Part shown: piece after piece, positions 1-10,446 of the stretch
How positions within the stretch are numbered: position 1 is the stretch's first letter
How the letters are laid out: every line of letters begins with the position of its first letter
Source of the DNA: an uncultured Paenibacillaceae bacterium
Lineage (GTDB): Bacteria > Bacillota > Bacilli > Aneurinibacillales > Aneurinibacillaceae
Assembly (NCBI GenBank): GCA_946478845.1
Contig: CAMLDI010000011.1
Span: 37,069 to 101,068, forward strand
Reading direction: 5' to 3'
DNA: 64,000 nucleotides
Position numbers and translations under genes: made by a program
The notes under the pieces: model-generated
Told to the model about the DNA's origin: nothing
The model's database searches: none
The model's input: only the letters and a program-made list of their open reading frames with translations

Positions 1-1943
1 CAAGGCGGATCCATAATCAGTGGCGCAGTGAAGAGATTATATGTCTCATTATCTTGCTGGCATCCATTTTAACAGGGACTGTTGGTTGGTCTATTAAAGA
101 TGTGTCCATAGAAAATATATTATCACGCTATCTGGTGCTATTATTTGCAGCGGTTGGGGGAGGAACCATCGGCGCTTCTGTGGGGATTATTACAGGTATG
201 GTGTTAAGCCTGTCCAATTTAACTTCTGTTTACCAAATTAGCCTGCTAGGCTTCTCTGGCTTACTGGGGGGATTATTAAAAGAGGGAAGACGGTGGTCAG
301 TTGCTTTTGGGTTTTTGATTGGATCGTCAATTCTTACAGTATATGCTGGAGAGCAACGGGAAATGATTCAATCTTTTACTGAGACCCTCATTGCTGTTTT
401 CTTATTCTTGATTACACCAAGAAAATTAAAAGGGGAGATTGCCAAGTACATTCCGGGAACCAGTGAAAATTCGGAAACCCATCATCAATATTTACGGCAT
501 ATGCGTGATTTAACTGTAAGTAAAATGGATCAGTTTTCTACCCTTTTTTCAAAACTATCTGAGAGCTTTCTCTTTGATGATCATGAAGTAAAAAGTAAAG
601 AAGGGGGGCATATTGAAGAGTTTATTGCATTGGTTTCAAAACAATCTTGTAGCAGGTGTTGGAAAAAGGAACAGTGTTGGGAGAGGGATTTGGATAAAAC
701 TTATGCCTCTTTTTCCGAAATGATGAACCGCATGCAAAAGAATGGAGATCTTGCAGAGGAAGACCTACCTGTTGATTTTCGCAGAAAATGTGTTAAACAA
801 GAACTGGTACGCAGAAACATGAATCAGGAGCATGAACAATGGTATAACCAACTTCGCTTAAAAAGGCAAATTCATGAAAGTAAAAGGTTGGTTGCAGCCC
901 AATTAGCCGGCATTTCTAGAGTGATTCATAATTTTTCAGAAGAAGTTAATAAAGAAGGGACTCACCATTTTGAGCAGGAACAGCAAATTGTATATTTGCT
1001 TGAAGGTTTAGGATTATCCATTCGCAATATTGATATTTTAAACCTTGAAGAAGGAGCTGTTGATATAGAGATTAGCCAGCCAAGTTTTTATGGAAGGGAG
1101 GAATGTGAAAAGATTATTGCTCCTTTGTTATCTGATTTGCTTGGTGAGAGAATTATGGTCAAGGAGATAGAATGTGAAGAAAAAGGAGGTTTTTGTAAAA
1201 TCACTCTGGGCTCTGCCCCTGAATTACAGGTATCTACAGGTGTAGCTGGCGCTGCAAAAGGTGGACAATTACTTTCCGGGGACTGCTTTAAAATTATGGA
1301 TATTGGAGGCGGAAAAGCTGCTCTGGCCATGAGTGATGGAATGGGAAATGGAGAAAGGGCGTATATGGAAAGTTCTTCAACCTTAGAATTGTTACAACAA
1401 CTCCTTGAATTAGGGTTGGATGAAACCCTTTGTATTAAATCCATTAATACTGTTCTGTCCTTAAGGTCCCCTGATGAAGTTTTTGCTACAGTAGATCTTG
1501 CTCTGGTGGATTTACATTCTGGTCAAACGAAATTTATCAAAACGGGTTCAACACCCAGTTTTATTAAAAGGGGAGATGAAGTCATTCCTATTTCGGCAAA
1601 TAATTTGCCCATAGGAATTATTGATGAAATTGATGTGGATGTGGTTCAGTACGCATTGCAACCTGGCGATTTGTTAATTATGATTACAGATGGGATTTAT
1701 GATGCTGCCCTTTCTGTAGAGAATAAAAATTTATGGATGAAAAGGAAAATCTCCGAATTGAAAACAGATGAGCCTCAGGAAATCGCTGATTTATTATTAG
1801 AATTAGTGATTCGGCAACATTATGGTGAAATTAAAGATGATATGACTGTCATGGTGGCCCGTATGGATCGTTATGAATCAGAATGGGCAACGATTTCAAT
1901 CCCCAATGCTCCCAAAATCGAACGGCCCAAATATGTAAGTTAG
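1..1943 (+). CDS. spoIIE: Stage II sporulation protein E (SpoIIE), 5' end outside window
   Basis: This is the C-terminal part of the membrane-bound PP2C-type serine phosphatase that dephosphorylates SpoIIAA and activates sigma-F in the forespore. The frame is open from base 3, so the gene starts upstream; about 646 residues are visible, against just over 800 for full-length family members. The visible N-terminal part holds several hydrophobic helices (the end of the multi-spanning membrane domain). It is followed by a charged middle region with a CSRCWKKEQCW cysteine cluster, then the PP2C domain with SDGMGNGE, ITDGIYDA and DDMTVMVAR metal-binding motifs. The family and the sporulation role are clear; the start cannot be seen. 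Confidence 0.97.
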   Translation, partial: RRIHNQWRSEEIICLIILLASILTGTVGWSIKDVSIENILSRYLVLLFAAVGGGTIGASVGIITGMVLSLSNLTSVYQISLLGFSGLLGGLLKEGRRWSVAFGFLIGSSILTVYAGEQREMIQSFTETLIAVFLFLITPRKLKGEIAKYIPGTSENSETHHQYLRHMRDLTVSKMDQFSTLFSKLSESFLFDDHEVKSKEGGHIEEFIALVSKQSCSRCWKKEQCWERDLDKTYASFSEMMNRMQKNGDLAEEDLPVDFRRKCVKQELVRRNMNQEHEQWYNQLRLKRQIHESKRLVAAQLAGISRVIHNFSEEVNKEGTHHFEQEQQIVYLLEGLGLSIRNIDILNLEEGAVDIEISQPSFYGREECEKIIAPLLSDLLGERIMVKEIECEEKGGFCKITLGSAPELQVSTGVAGAAKGGQLLSGDCFKIMDIGGGKAALAMSDGMGNGERAYMESSSTLELLQQLLELGLDETLCIKSINTVLSLRSPDEVFATVDLALVDLHSGQTKFIKTGSTPSFIKRGDEVIPISANNLPIGIIDEIDVDVVQYALQPGDLLIMITDGIYDAALSVENKNLWMKRKISELKTDEPQEIADLLLELVIRQHYGEIKDDMTVMVARMDRYESEWATISIPNAPKIERPKYVS

Positions 1944-1968
1944 ATGCTAAGAATCAAATCGTGCCAGT

Positions 1969-2021
1969 AAAGTAAAGCCTTTGCTTAAAGGGGAAATCAA
2001 TGAAGGCATAGGCTTTACTTT
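1969..2021 (+). terminator. Long inverted repeat after spoIIE, possible terminator
   Basis: A perfect 12-base inverted repeat (AAAGTAAAGCCT at 1969-1980, AGGCTTTACTTT at 2010-2021) encloses a 29-base loop. The loop can itself fold (CCTTT gctt AAAGG). The 3' arm ends in TTT and is followed by CCTTTG, so the U-tract is poor. It lies in the 136-base gap between spoIIE and tilS. It may terminate spoIIE transcription or act as a leader structure of tilS; the assignment is tentative. Confidence 0.5.
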
Positions 2022-2079
2022 CCTTTGAAACTAAATACAGGTGTGCAACGTACATATTTATGATAATGAAGGTGAAAAA

Positions 2080-3468
2080 GTGTTAAAACAACTGGAACAA
2101 ACCATTCTAGAAGAAAATCTGATTAATCGGGGGGATACCATCATAGTGGCAGTATCAGGGGGACCTGATTCCATTGCTCTTTTACATGGATTATGTCAGT
2201 TGCAATCTCGTTATCAGTGGAAGGTGGTGGCTGCCCATTTAAATCATGGGTTTCGTGGCAAAGATGCAGAAGAAGATGCCTGTTATGTAGAAAAGATTGC
2301 GAAAGAATTAAATATCCCTTCTTATTTTAAAAAAATCAATGTTCCAGAATGGATGAAGGAATGGGGATTAGGACCACAGGAAGCAGCGCGTATTTTACGA
2401 TATGGTTTTTTAAGAGAGATTGCCAAGAGGTATCCCCAGAGTATAATAGCTACTGCCCATCAGGCAGATGACCAGCTGGAGACTATCCTTATGCGCATCA
2501 TTCGCGGTTCTGGTTTAGAAGGCCTTGCAGGGATTCCTATGAAACGATTGGATGAAGGCATTCCCCTTATTCGCCCCATGTTGCGTATTTCTCGCAGTGA
2601 TATTGAAAACTATTGTCTGGAATATCATCTTCAACCCAGGTTGGACCCAAGCAATTTAAGCGGAAAATATACGCGAAATCGCATCCGTTTAGACATTGTT
2701 CCATTAATTAAAAAGGAAAATCCTGAAATCATACATAGCATTACTCAACTTTCTTCTCTGATTAGCTGTGAAAATGATTTGATTGAATCCCTTGCGAAAG
2801 ACCATTTAAATGAAATCATAGTCCATCAAGAAATGAATAAAATAATTATTAAACAAAAAGAGTTTCTAAGTTTTCACCTTGCTTTACAAAGGAGAATGAT
2901 TAAACTAATATTAAGTTATCTAACGGGGAAATCTAAACAGATTCATTTCAAACATATTGAAGATTGTAGAAGAATCATGTATTCTTCATCACCTTCTGCC
3001 AGTTTAAATTTACCAGGGACAATCATGGTACAGCGTGAATATACCCATGTGGTTTTTTCTCTGGGGAATGTAAATGGAATCCCATCTCCTTATCTATATC
3101 CTCTTCCTATTCCAGGGCGAATCTATATTCCTGAAATTGGCTGTACTTTTATCACAACGGTGATAAAAGGGGATGATCATTCTCACGATTTAACTCCAAA
3201 TACAATACTGCTTGATCCCCAGAGGATAAAAGGGGATTTATTTATTCGAAGCCGCAGGCCTGGCGACCGGATAAGTATCACTGGTATGACAGGGAGTAAA
3301 AGGATTAAAGAATTATTTATTGATGAGAAAATCCCGAAATTGCAGAGGGAAAGGATCCCCCTTTTAACAGATGAGGAAAAGGTTCTATGGATTCCTAACT
3401 TGAGGAAGTCTAATGTTAGTCTAGCCTCATTAGAAGGGAAAGAGGGACTTCTCGTTGAAATGCAATAG
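2080..3468 (+). CDS. tilS: tRNA(Ile)-lysidine synthase TilS
   Basis: TilS is an ATP-dependent enzyme that converts the wobble cytidine of tRNA-Ile(CAU) to lysidine, switching it from Met to Ile decoding. The PP-loop ATP-binding motif SGGPDS lies near residue 27, followed by the LNHGFRGKDAEEDA and TAHQADDQLET motifs and C-terminal TilS substrate-binding domains. At 462 residues it matches the family. I chose the GTG at 2080 because AAGGTGA stands just before it; an upstream GTG at 2041 has no ribosome binding site. The next gene is hpt, the same order as in Bacillus. Confidence 0.95.
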   Translation: MLKQLEQTILEENLINRGDTIIVAVSGGPDSIALLHGLCQLQSRYQWKVVAAHLNHGFRGKDAEEDACYVEKIAKELNIPSYFKKINVPEWMKEWGLGPQEAARILRYGFLREIAKRYPQSIIATAHQADDQLETILMRIIRGSGLEGLAGIPMKRLDEGIPLIRPMLRISRSDIENYCLEYHLQPRLDPSNLSGKYTRNRIRLDIVPLIKKENPEIIHSITQLSSLISCENDLIESLAKDHLNEIIVHQEMNKIIIKQKEFLSFHLALQRRMIKLILSYLTGKSKQIHFKHIEDCRRIMYSSSPSASLNLPGTIMVQREYTHVVFSLGNVNGIPSPYLYPLPIPGRIYIPEIGCTFITTVIKGDDHSHDLTPNTILLDPQRIKGDLFIRSRRPGDRISITGMTGSKRIKELFIDEKIPKLQRERIPLLTDEEKVLWIPNLRKSNVSLASLEGKEGLLVEMQ

Positions 3469-3486
3469 GAGGCGTTTAAAGTTAAC

Positions 3487-4023
3487 ATGGAAAATGATAT
3501 TCAGGAAGTTTTGTTAACTGAGGAACAGATTAAGGCTAAGATTCAAGAACTGGGACGGGTGATTTCAACAGATTATCAAGGAAAGAACCCTTTAGTCATT
3601 TGTGTTCTTCGTGGAGCAGTTGTATTTATGACTGATTTAATCCGCAATATGAACATTCCTCTGGAAATTGATTTCATGGCAGTATCCAGTTATGGAAATG
3701 CTACTCGTTCATCAGGGGTTGTCCGTATTGTAAAAGATCTTGATTCTTCAGTGGAAAATCGCCACGTGATTATCGTGGAAGATATCATTGACTCAGGGTT
3801 AACTTTAAGTTATCTAATAGATGTTCTGGATCGCAGGAATGCAGCCACAGTGAAAGTGGTTTCACTATTAGATAAACCGTCTCGCAGAACTGTTGAGCTT
3901 TACCCTGATTATTGCGGATTTCAAATTCCTGATGCCTTTGTTGTTGGATATGGCCTTGATTATGCTGGCAAATACCGCAACATACCCTACATAGGCATAT
4001 TAAAAGAAGAAGTCTATCAATAA
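3487..4023 (+). CDS. hpt: Hypoxanthine phosphoribosyltransferase
   Basis: This purine-salvage enzyme joins hypoxanthine or guanine to PRPP to make IMP or GMP in the cytoplasm. The 178-residue protein carries the type I phosphoribosyltransferase PRPP loop ([13 protein letters not shown], about residues 95-107) and the [11 protein letters not shown] segment of the N-terminal half. An AGGAGG site lies 14 bases before the ATG, a slightly long spacing, but no other in-frame start fits better. It follows tilS by 18 bases, so the two are probably co-transcribed. Confidence 0.95.
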   Translation: MENDIQEVLLTEEQIKAKIQELGRVISTDYQGKNPLVICVLRGAVVFMTDLIRNMNIPLEIDFMAVSSYGNATRSSGVVRIVKDLDSSVENRHVIIVEDIIDSGLTLSYLIDVLDRRNAATVKVVSLLDKPSRRTVELYPDYCGFQIPDAFVVGYGLDYAGKYRNIPYIGILKEEVYQ

Positions 4024-4033
4024 TACTGGTAAG

Positions 4034-4062
4034 TTGTGACATGAATTTTTGTTTGGTAAAAT
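4034..4062 (+). promoter_or_regulatory. Candidate sigma-A promoter of ftsH
   Basis: TTGTGA (4034-4039) and TAAAAT (4057-4062) are separated by 17 bases and lie in the gap between hpt and ftsH, 34 bases before the ftsH start. No other purpose for the gap is visible. Confidence 0.5.
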
Positions 4063-4096
4063 AGTGAATGTGTGTTGGCACGAGAGGAGGTAAGGC

Positions 4097-6028
4097 ATGA
4101 ATCGTTTTTTCCGAAATGCGGGTTTTTATTTACTAATTTTTCTTGTAGTGATCGGGGTAGTTAACTTTCTAACCAATCAGGGGCCGGAAACAACGAAAAT
4201 CCCCTATAATCAGTTTCGCCAGTACCTCAGCCAGGGTCAAGTAACCGAGGTTCAGATACGACCTGATCGGGGTACATATTCTATTATGGGTAAATTAAAA
4301 AATGGCAGTTATTTCTACACAAACGGTCCATTGTATGATAATCAGGATCTTTTGAAAAAATTAGAAGATGCCAAAATAACAAAAGAAGAATACTTGGAGC
4401 AGAAAGGTGATTCAGTCTGGCTTACTTTTCTTACTTCCATTATTCCTTTTGTGATTATATTCATCCTTTTCTTCTTCTTATTTAATCAGGCTCAGGGTGG
4501 CGGAAACCGGGTGATGAACTTTGGTAAAAGCAAAGCCCGCCTATATAATGATGAGAAGAAAAAAGTTACATTTAACGATGTTGCTGGAGCCGATGAAGAA
4601 AAAGCGGAACTTGTGGAAGTTGTTGAGTTTCTTAAAGATCCACGGAAATTCTCAGCCCTGGGTGCAAGAATTCCAAAAGGTGTTCTTTTAGTGGGGCCTC
4701 CTGGTACAGGGAAAACCCTGTTAGCACGAGCAGTTGCTGGTGAAGCAGGTGTCCCTTTCTTTACAATTAGTGGTTCAGACTTCGTGGAAATGTTTGTTGG
4801 GGTTGGGGCCTCCAGGGTTCGCGATTTATTTGAAAATGCGAAGAAAAACGCTCCATGTATTATATTTATTGATGAAATCGATGCGGTTGGCCGTCAACGG
4901 GGTGCCGGATTAGGCGGTGGACACGATGAACGGGAACAAACCTTAAACCAATTGCTTGTAGAAATGGATGGGTTTAGCCACAATGAAGGCATTATTATCA
5001 TCGCGGCTACTAACCGTCCTGATATTCTGGATCCAGCTCTTCTCCGTCCAGGACGTTTTGACCGTCAAATTACTGTTGACCGTCCAGACATCAGGGGCCG
5101 GGAGGCTGTGCTAGGAGTTCATGCCCGGAACAAACCGTTAGCAGGGGACATTGACCTTCATGTGATTGCTCAGCGGACCCCAGGCTTTACTGGTGCAGAT
5201 TTAGAGAATGTTCTTAATGAAGCAGCATTATTGGCCGCTCGTAAAAATAAGAAGAAAATCGAAATGCGCGAAATTGATGACGCCATTGATCGGGTGATTG
5301 CAGGCCCTGAGAAGAAATCCCGCATTATTACAGATGATGAGAAAAAGTTGGTTGCTTTCCATGAAGCAGGGCACACCATTGTTGGATATTTCCTGAAAAA
5401 TGCGGATATGGTTCATAAAGTAACCATTATTCCCCGGGGTTCTGCAGGTGGTTATACAGTCATGTTGCCTAAAGAGGATCGTTATTTTGCTACGAAATCC
5501 GATTTATTAGATAAAATTGTAGGTTTATTAGGCGGTCGGGTCGCTGAAGAGTTGGTGCTGAAAGAAGTAAGTACGGGAGCCCATAACGACTTTGAAAGAG
5601 CAACATCTATTGCCCGCAGAATGGTTATGGAATTTGGAATGAGCGCAAACTTAGGTCCTATGCAATTTGGGCGAAGCCAGGGCCAGGTATTCTTAGGCAG
5701 AGACCTTGGGCACGAGCAAAATTATAGTGATGAAACTGCCCGCCAAATTGACCAGGAAATTCAAAACATTATTCGGGATTGTTATGAGCGTTGCACCCAA
5801 TTGCTAACGGAAAGAAGAGACAAATTGGATGCAGTTGCAAACGCCCTTCTCGAAGTTGAAACACTGGATGCGGCGCAGATTAAAAGCATCATTGAAACTG
5901 GTTCCTTTACCAGAAATCCAAAGGATGTAAATGAAACAACCGGTGGAGATGTAGTCGTTCAGATTACTGGCAAATCTGAAACCTCTGCCCCATTCCCAGG
6001 AATCGACAGTGATTCTGACCGTTCATAA
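4097..6028 (+). CDS. ftsH: ATP-dependent zinc metalloprotease FtsH
   Basis: FtsH is a membrane-anchored AAA+ protease that degrades misfolded membrane proteins and regulators. In the 643-residue protein I see an N-terminal transmembrane helix (about 9-26), an extracytoplasmic segment, and a second helix (about 109-131). The AAA domain has Walker A GPPGTGKT (200-207), Walker [10 protein letters not shown] and the SRH region ([10 protein letters not shown]). The zinc site is HEAGH (422-426). A strong AGGAGG site precedes the ATG. The acidic C-terminal tail is usual for the family. It is followed by an intrinsic terminator. Confidence 0.98.
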   Translation: MNRFFRNAGFYLLIFLVVIGVVNFLTNQGPETTKIPYNQFRQYLSQGQVTEVQIRPDRGTYSIMGKLKNGSYFYTNGPLYDNQDLLKKLEDAKITKEEYLEQKGDSVWLTFLTSIIPFVIIFILFFFLFNQAQGGGNRVMNFGKSKARLYNDEKKKVTFNDVAGADEEKAELVEVVEFLKDPRKFSALGARIPKGVLLVGPPGTGKTLLARAVAGEAGVPFFTISGSDFVEMFVGVGASRVRDLFENAKKNAPCIIFIDEIDAVGRQRGAGLGGGHDEREQTLNQLLVEMDGFSHNEGIIIIAATNRPDILDPALLRPGRFDRQITVDRPDIRGREAVLGVHARNKPLAGDIDLHVIAQRTPGFTGADLENVLNEAALLAARKNKKKIEMREIDDAIDRVIAGPEKKSRIITDDEKKLVAFHEAGHTIVGYFLKNADMVHKVTIIPRGSAGGYTVMLPKEDRYFATKSDLLDKIVGLLGGRVAEELVLKEVSTGAHNDFERATSIARRMVMEFGMSANLGPMQFGRSQGQVFLGRDLGHEQNYSDETARQIDQEIQNIIRDCYERCTQLLTERRDKLDAVANALLEVETLDAAQIKSIIETGSFTRNPKDVNETTGGDVVVQITGKSETSAPFPGIDSDSDRS

Positions 6029-6049
6029 TGAAATAAATTAATACATTGA

Positions 6050-6075
6050 AAGCCTCCCTAATTAGGGAGGCTTTT
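6050..6075 (+). terminator. Intrinsic terminator after ftsH
   Basis: AAGCCTCCCT pairs with AGGGAGGCTT around a short AATT loop, followed by TTTTC. It separates ftsH from the nad genes. Confidence 0.85.
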
Positions 6076-6153
6076 CACCTTAATTGTGTATACAATTCCT
6101 ATCTTTAACGGTATTATAAACATAATTGGACCTAGATGGAGGATGTGAACATA

Positions 6154-7098
6154 ATGGAATCACTGGCAATAGAGAAAAAAGAACAGCGAAATAAGGAACT
6201 GCGTGCACGCATTCAGCAATTAAAAAAAGAGAGAAACGCCATCATTTTGGCTCACTATTACCAGAGACCGGAAATTCAAGAAATTGCCGATTTTCTTGGG
6301 GACTCCTTTGGCCTGGCACAGAAAGCGAAAACAACGGATGCAGATGTGATTGTTTTTTGTGGCGTTCATTTTATGGGTGAAAGTGCAAAAATTCTCAATA
6401 TGGAAAAGACGGTTTTAATCCCGGATGAACGGGCTGGTTGTCCTATGGCCGATATGGTAAATGTGTATGGCTTGAAAAAATTAAAAAAAGAACATCCTAA
6501 TGCTACTGTTGTGGCTTATATAAATACATCTGCTGATGTGAAAGCGGAAACAGATATTTGTTGTACCTCATCTAACTCTCGCCAGGTGATTGAATCATTG
6601 GATAGTGAAGAAATCATTTGGGTTCCTGATAAAAATCTTGGGAATTGGGTATCCCAATTTACGGACAAGAAATTTATTATTTGGGAAGGCTATTGCAATA
6701 CCCACGATCAACTAACTGTTGAGGATGTGAAACGGTTAAAAGCTGAACATCCTGAGGCAGAGTTTGTTGTACACCCTGAATGCCGCCCGGAAGTGGTTGC
6801 TTTAGGTGATTATGTAGGAAGTACAACAGGTATTATTAAGTATTGCCGTGAATCAAGCAAAAAACAATTTATCGTAGGAACGGAAGAAGGGGTTGGATAT
6901 CAGCTTCGTAAAGATAGTCCGGATAAAGATTTTTATTTTGCTTCAAAATATTTAGTTTGCCCTAATATGAAAGTAAACAATTTAAAGAAAGTTGTTGACT
7001 GTTTAGAAACGATGCAACCGCAAATTTTCGTTCCTGAAGAGGTAGCAGATAAAGCAAAGGCTTCTTTGGAACGGATGCTCCTTGTGGAAGCAAAATAA
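6154..7098 (+). CDS. nadA: Quinolinate synthase A (NadA)
   Basis: NadA is a [4Fe-4S] enzyme that condenses iminoaspartate with dihydroxyacetone phosphate to quinolinate, the second step of de novo NAD synthesis. The 314-residue protein shows LAHYYQRPEIQ near the N-terminus and the three cluster cysteines in GCPMAD, HPECRPEV and CPNMK contexts. I chose the ATG at 6154 because GGAGG lies 11 bases before it; an ATG at 6136 overlaps that site. It heads a nadA-nadB-nadC run, the complete aspartate-to-nicotinate-mononucleotide route. Confidence 0.96.
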   Translation: MESLAIEKKEQRNKELRARIQQLKKERNAIILAHYYQRPEIQEIADFLGDSFGLAQKAKTTDADVIVFCGVHFMGESAKILNMEKTVLIPDERAGCPMADMVNVYGLKKLKKEHPNATVVAYINTSADVKAETDICCTSSNSRQVIESLDSEEIIWVPDKNLGNWVSQFTDKKFIIWEGYCNTHDQLTVEDVKRLKAEHPEAEFVVHPECRPEVVALGDYVGSTTGIIKYCRESSKKQFIVGTEEGVGYQLRKDSPDKDFYFASKYLVCPNMKVNNLKKVVDCLETMQPQIFVPEEVADKAKASLERMLLVEAK

Positions 7099-7133
7099 AT
7101 TATTAATGAGAACTGAGAGAAGGTTATTGGAAG

Positions 7134-8759
7134 ATGGTACCCAGGTATGTCATCGATTTTAAACTTGCAGAGTTAGAAAAAGTAGAGACAGATATTCTTG
7201 TTATTGGTTCTGGAGCAGCAGGACTTTATACGGCAATTAAAATCAGTGAGCATCATGATGTGACATTAATTAGCAAAACTTCTTTAACCCAGAGCAATAC
7301 CCAGCATGCACAGGGGGGAATTGCTGCAGTTATCTCTAAATCAGATTCACCGGAACTTCACCGCCAGGATACGTTGATTGCTGGGGCGGGAATTTGTTCC
7401 CATGAAGCAGTAAATATTCTGGTAAATGAAGGGCCTTCTTGTATTAAAGACATAATTAATATGGGAACGATGTTTGACCGGGAAGATGGGAAATTGGCTC
7501 TGACAAAAGAGGGAGCCCATAGCAAAAGAAGAATTCTCCATGCTAATGGGGATGCTACAGGAGCAGAGATTGTTCGTGCTCTCTCAGAAGTTGCGAAAAA
7601 CAATCAACGGATTACCATTTTAGAAAACCATTTTACCATTGACCTTATTACCCACCAGGGAGAATGCATCGGTGCAATCGTGATGAGTCCTGATGGAGAA
7701 CGGGTATTTATCCGTGCCAAAGCGACGGTTTTATCAACAGGGGGAGCAGGCCAATTATATCGTTACACGACCAACCCGGAAATTGCTACCGGTGATGGAA
7801 TGGCCATGGCTTATCGGGCAGGCGCTTATATCAAGGATGTTGAATTTATTCAATTTCACCCTACTGCCCTTTTTTATCCAGGAGCACCTCGTTTCTTAAT
7901 TTCTGAGGCAGTACGGGGGGAAGGGGCCGTTTTACGCAATATTAACGGGGAACGTTTTATGGAAAAGTATCATCCTCAAAAAGAACTGGCTCCCCGGGAT
8001 ATTGTAGCAAGAGCCATTGTGTCTGAAATGGAGCAAACTGGTTCTACCTTTGTTTATTTAGACATTACCCATGAATCAGAAGAACTAATTAAGAATCGTT
8101 TTCCGACCATATACAAGGAATGCCTTCGCTATGGATTGGATATGGTAACGGATTGGATTCCAGTTGCCCCTGCAGCCCATTACATTATGGGTGGAATTAA
8201 AACAGATATGCATGGGGAAACGGCAACCCCACGATTGTTTTCTTGTGGAGAGGTTTCTTGTACGGGGGTTCATGGGGCGAATCGCTTAGCCAGCAATTCA
8301 CTGGCTGAAGCTCTTGTCTTTGGCAAAAGAATTGCTGATAAATTAGTGGATATTCCTCCTTTTCCCGAAGAAATTCCCGCTATTTCTTTCTCTTTAATGA
8401 GACAGCAAACCATGAGTACGGATAACGTCATGGAACGGCGCCTTCGCCTGCAAAAATTAATGTTACGCCATGTGGGAATTAAGAGACATGAGCGGGGATT
8501 AATAAAAGCTGTCAAAGAATTAGAGCGATATGCTAAGGGATTCCGCAATAAAATGGAAACCATTGAGGAATTTGAATATCTCAATTTATTAACAATTGGT
8601 GTTCTTGTTGCCAATGCAGCCTTATTACGGGAAGAAAGCCGTGGCGGCCATTATAGAGAGGATTTTCCAAAACAGGATGATCTGGTTTGGCGCAAGCATA
8701 TTGTGCAATCTATTGAAGATGGTGTATTGGAGGAGCGAAGTTCGAATGAAAATGAATAG
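7134..8759 (+). CDS. nadB: L-aspartate oxidase (NadB)
   Basis: NadB is an FAD-dependent enzyme that oxidises L-aspartate to iminoaspartate, the substrate of NadA. The 541-residue protein has the dinucleotide fold GSGAAGLYTA (about 26-35), the NTQHAQGGIAAV segment, the SEAVRGEGAVL active-site region, LASNSLAEALVFG, and the C-terminal ESRGGHYREDFP motif shared with succinate dehydrogenase flavoproteins. Its last 14 bases overlap the start of nadC, which indicates tight co-translation. Confidence 0.96.
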   Translation: MVPRYVIDFKLAELEKVETDILVIGSGAAGLYTAIKISEHHDVTLISKTSLTQSNTQHAQGGIAAVISKSDSPELHRQDTLIAGAGICSHEAVNILVNEGPSCIKDIINMGTMFDREDGKLALTKEGAHSKRRILHANGDATGAEIVRALSEVAKNNQRITILENHFTIDLITHQGECIGAIVMSPDGERVFIRAKATVLSTGGAGQLYRYTTNPEIATGDGMAMAYRAGAYIKDVEFIQFHPTALFYPGAPRFLISEAVRGEGAVLRNINGERFMEKYHPQKELAPRDIVARAIVSEMEQTGSTFVYLDITHESEELIKNRFPTIYKECLRYGLDMVTDWIPVAPAAHYIMGGIKTDMHGETATPRLFSCGEVSCTGVHGANRLASNSLAEALVFGKRIADKLVDIPPFPEEIPAISFSLMRQQTMSTDNVMERRLRLQKLMLRHVGIKRHERGLIKAVKELERYAKGFRNKMETIEEFEYLNLLTIGVLVANAALLREESRGGHYREDFPKQDDLVWRKHIVQSIEDGVLEERSSNENE

Positions 8760-9600
8760 CCATTTATTAGATCAGCAAATTCAGGGATGGCTCGATGAAG
8801 ATATTGGTTTTGGTGATGTAACCACATTAGCCACTGTTCCTGAAAATGTTGAAGGAAAAGGAATTCTCTATGTAAAAGAATCAGGGGTTATTGCTGGTTT
8901 AGAAGTTGCTGAAAGAGTATTTAGAATGTTAGATCCTACCCTTCATTATCATCAAAAGGCCTCTGATGGGGGTTATTTAGAAAAAGGGACGGTTATTGCT
9001 GAAGTTGAGGGGAAAGTACAAAGTATTTTAACAGGTGAAAGATTAGCTTTAAATCTTTTGCAACATTTATCAGGGATTGCGACAATGACCCGCCGTTTTG
9101 TAGATGAAGCACGTAAAGGAAGCGAGAAGGTTAGGGTGGTAGATACCCGGAAAACCACCCCAGGATTGCGCATGTTAGAGAAGTATGCTGTGGTGGTTGG
9201 TGGCGGACACAACCATCGCCTGGGGCTTTTTGATGCAGTCCTTATTAAGGATAATCATATTAAAGGGGCTGGAGGAGTCAAAGAAGCCATTCTGCAAGCA
9301 AGAGCAAATGTTCCCCATACTACAAAGATTGAAGTAGAAGTAGAGACATTGGAACAATTAGAAGAAGCCCTGGCTGTAAAACCAGATATTATTATGTTAG
9401 ATAATATGGATTTAACCACGATGAAAGAAGCTGTACAAAGTGTGAATGGCGCTGCCATGATTGAAGCTTCTGGTGGGGTAAATCTGCAAACCATTGCTTC
9501 CATTGCAAGCACAGGTGTAGATATCATATCCGTTGGAAGCTTGACCCATTCTGTAACAGCATTAGATATTAGCCTCGATTTAAACCAAAGAAAAAGATAG
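8746..9600 (+). CDS. nadC: Nicotinate-nucleotide pyrophosphorylase, carboxylating (NadC)
   Basis: NadC converts quinolinate and PRPP to nicotinate mononucleotide with loss of CO2. The 284-residue protein has the [11 protein letters not shown]-terminal motif, the [10 protein letters not shown] active-site segment, [10 protein letters not shown] and KDNHI. I chose the ATG at 8746: GGAGGAG lies 10 bases upstream, inside nadB, and the upstream extension is only the shadow of nadB in another frame. The gene overlaps nadB by 14 bases. Confidence 0.95.
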   Translation: MKMNSHLLDQQIQGWLDEDIGFGDVTTLATVPENVEGKGILYVKESGVIAGLEVAERVFRMLDPTLHYHQKASDGGYLEKGTVIAEVEGKVQSILTGERLALNLLQHLSGIATMTRRFVDEARKGSEKVRVVDTRKTTPGLRMLEKYAVVVGGGHNHRLGLFDAVLIKDNHIKGAGGVKEAILQARANVPHTTKIEVEVETLEQLEEALAVKPDIIMLDNMDLTTMKEAVQSVNGAAMIEASGGVNLQTIASIASTGVDIISVGSLTHSVTALDISLDLNQRKR

Positions 9601-9613
9601 GTGGGGTTTTGGA

Positions 9614-10381
9614 ATGTTGTTTGTCATTGATGTGGGGAATACCAACATGGTTTTGGGCGTTTATGAAGGAAAAAGCTTGAAATATCACTGGCGCATTAGC
9701 AGTGACCGGGCAAAAACCGATGATGAATACGGCATGTTAATACGCAATCTGTTTATGGATAAAGGCCTCCAATTTTCTGATATTGAAGGGGTTATTATTT
9801 CCTCAGTGGTTCCCCCTTTAATGTTTCCTTTGGAAAGAATGTGTCAAAAATATCTTAATGTCAAAGCTATGGTCATTCAACCAGGCTTAAAGACAGGATT
9901 AAATATTAAGGCGGAATACCCCCGGGAAGTTGGGGCCGACCGTATTGTTAATGCTGTAGCTGCAATCCATGAATATGGAGCGCCCCTTATTGTTGTGGAT
10001 TTTGGAACAGCAACTACCTTTTGTTATATCGATGAAAATGGTGGGTACCACGGGGGAGCGATTGCCCCGGGAATAGGCATTTCTACAGAGGCTCTTTATA
10101 GCCGGGCAGCTAAATTGCCTCGCATAGAGTTGGAGAAACCGCCAAGCGTTGTTGGGCGGAACACGGTTCATGCCATGCAATCCGGGATTATTTATGGTTT
10201 TGTAGGCCAGGTGAATGAAATTGTTCGCCGTATGAAGGCAGAAAGTAATAGGGTTCCCAAAGTAGTGGCAACGGGTGGATTAGCAACGTTAATTGGGGAT
10301 GAATCTCCAGAAATTGATATTGTTGATTCCTGGCTTACCTTAAAAGGATTGCGCTTAATCTACGAAAAAAACAAAAAATAA
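9614..10381 (+). CDS. coaX: Type III pantothenate kinase CoaX
   Basis: CoaX phosphorylates pantothenate, the first step of coenzyme A synthesis. The 255-residue protein shows the ASKHA phosphate-binding motif [14 protein letters not shown] at its N-terminus, [11 protein letters not shown] (about 99-109) and [11 protein letters not shown]. Type III kinases lack the P-loop of type I CoaA, and none is seen here. It follows nadC by 13 bases, probably in the same transcript, and is followed by a hairpin. Confidence 0.95.
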   Translation: MLFVIDVGNTNMVLGVYEGKSLKYHWRISSDRAKTDDEYGMLIRNLFMDKGLQFSDIEGVIISSVVPPLMFPLERMCQKYLNVKAMVIQPGLKTGLNIKAEYPREVGADRIVNAVAAIHEYGAPLIVVDFGTATTFCYIDENGGYHGGAIAPGIGISTEALYSRAAKLPRIELEKPPSVVGRNTVHAMQSGIIYGFVGQVNEIVRRMKAESNRVPKVVATGGLATLIGDESPEIDIVDSWLTLKGLRLIYEKNKK

Positions 10382-10393
10382 GTTACTTCCAAG

Positions 10394-10423
10394 CCTACTG
10401 TAAATCATGACAGTAGGTTTCTT
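10394..10423 (+). terminator. Probable terminator after coaX
   Basis: CCTACTGT (10394-10401) pairs with ACAGTAGG (10410-10417) and is followed by TTTCTTT. It sits in the 65-base gap between coaX and hslO. Confidence 0.65.
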
Positions 10424-10446
10424 TACACTATAAAGGAGTGGGTAGG

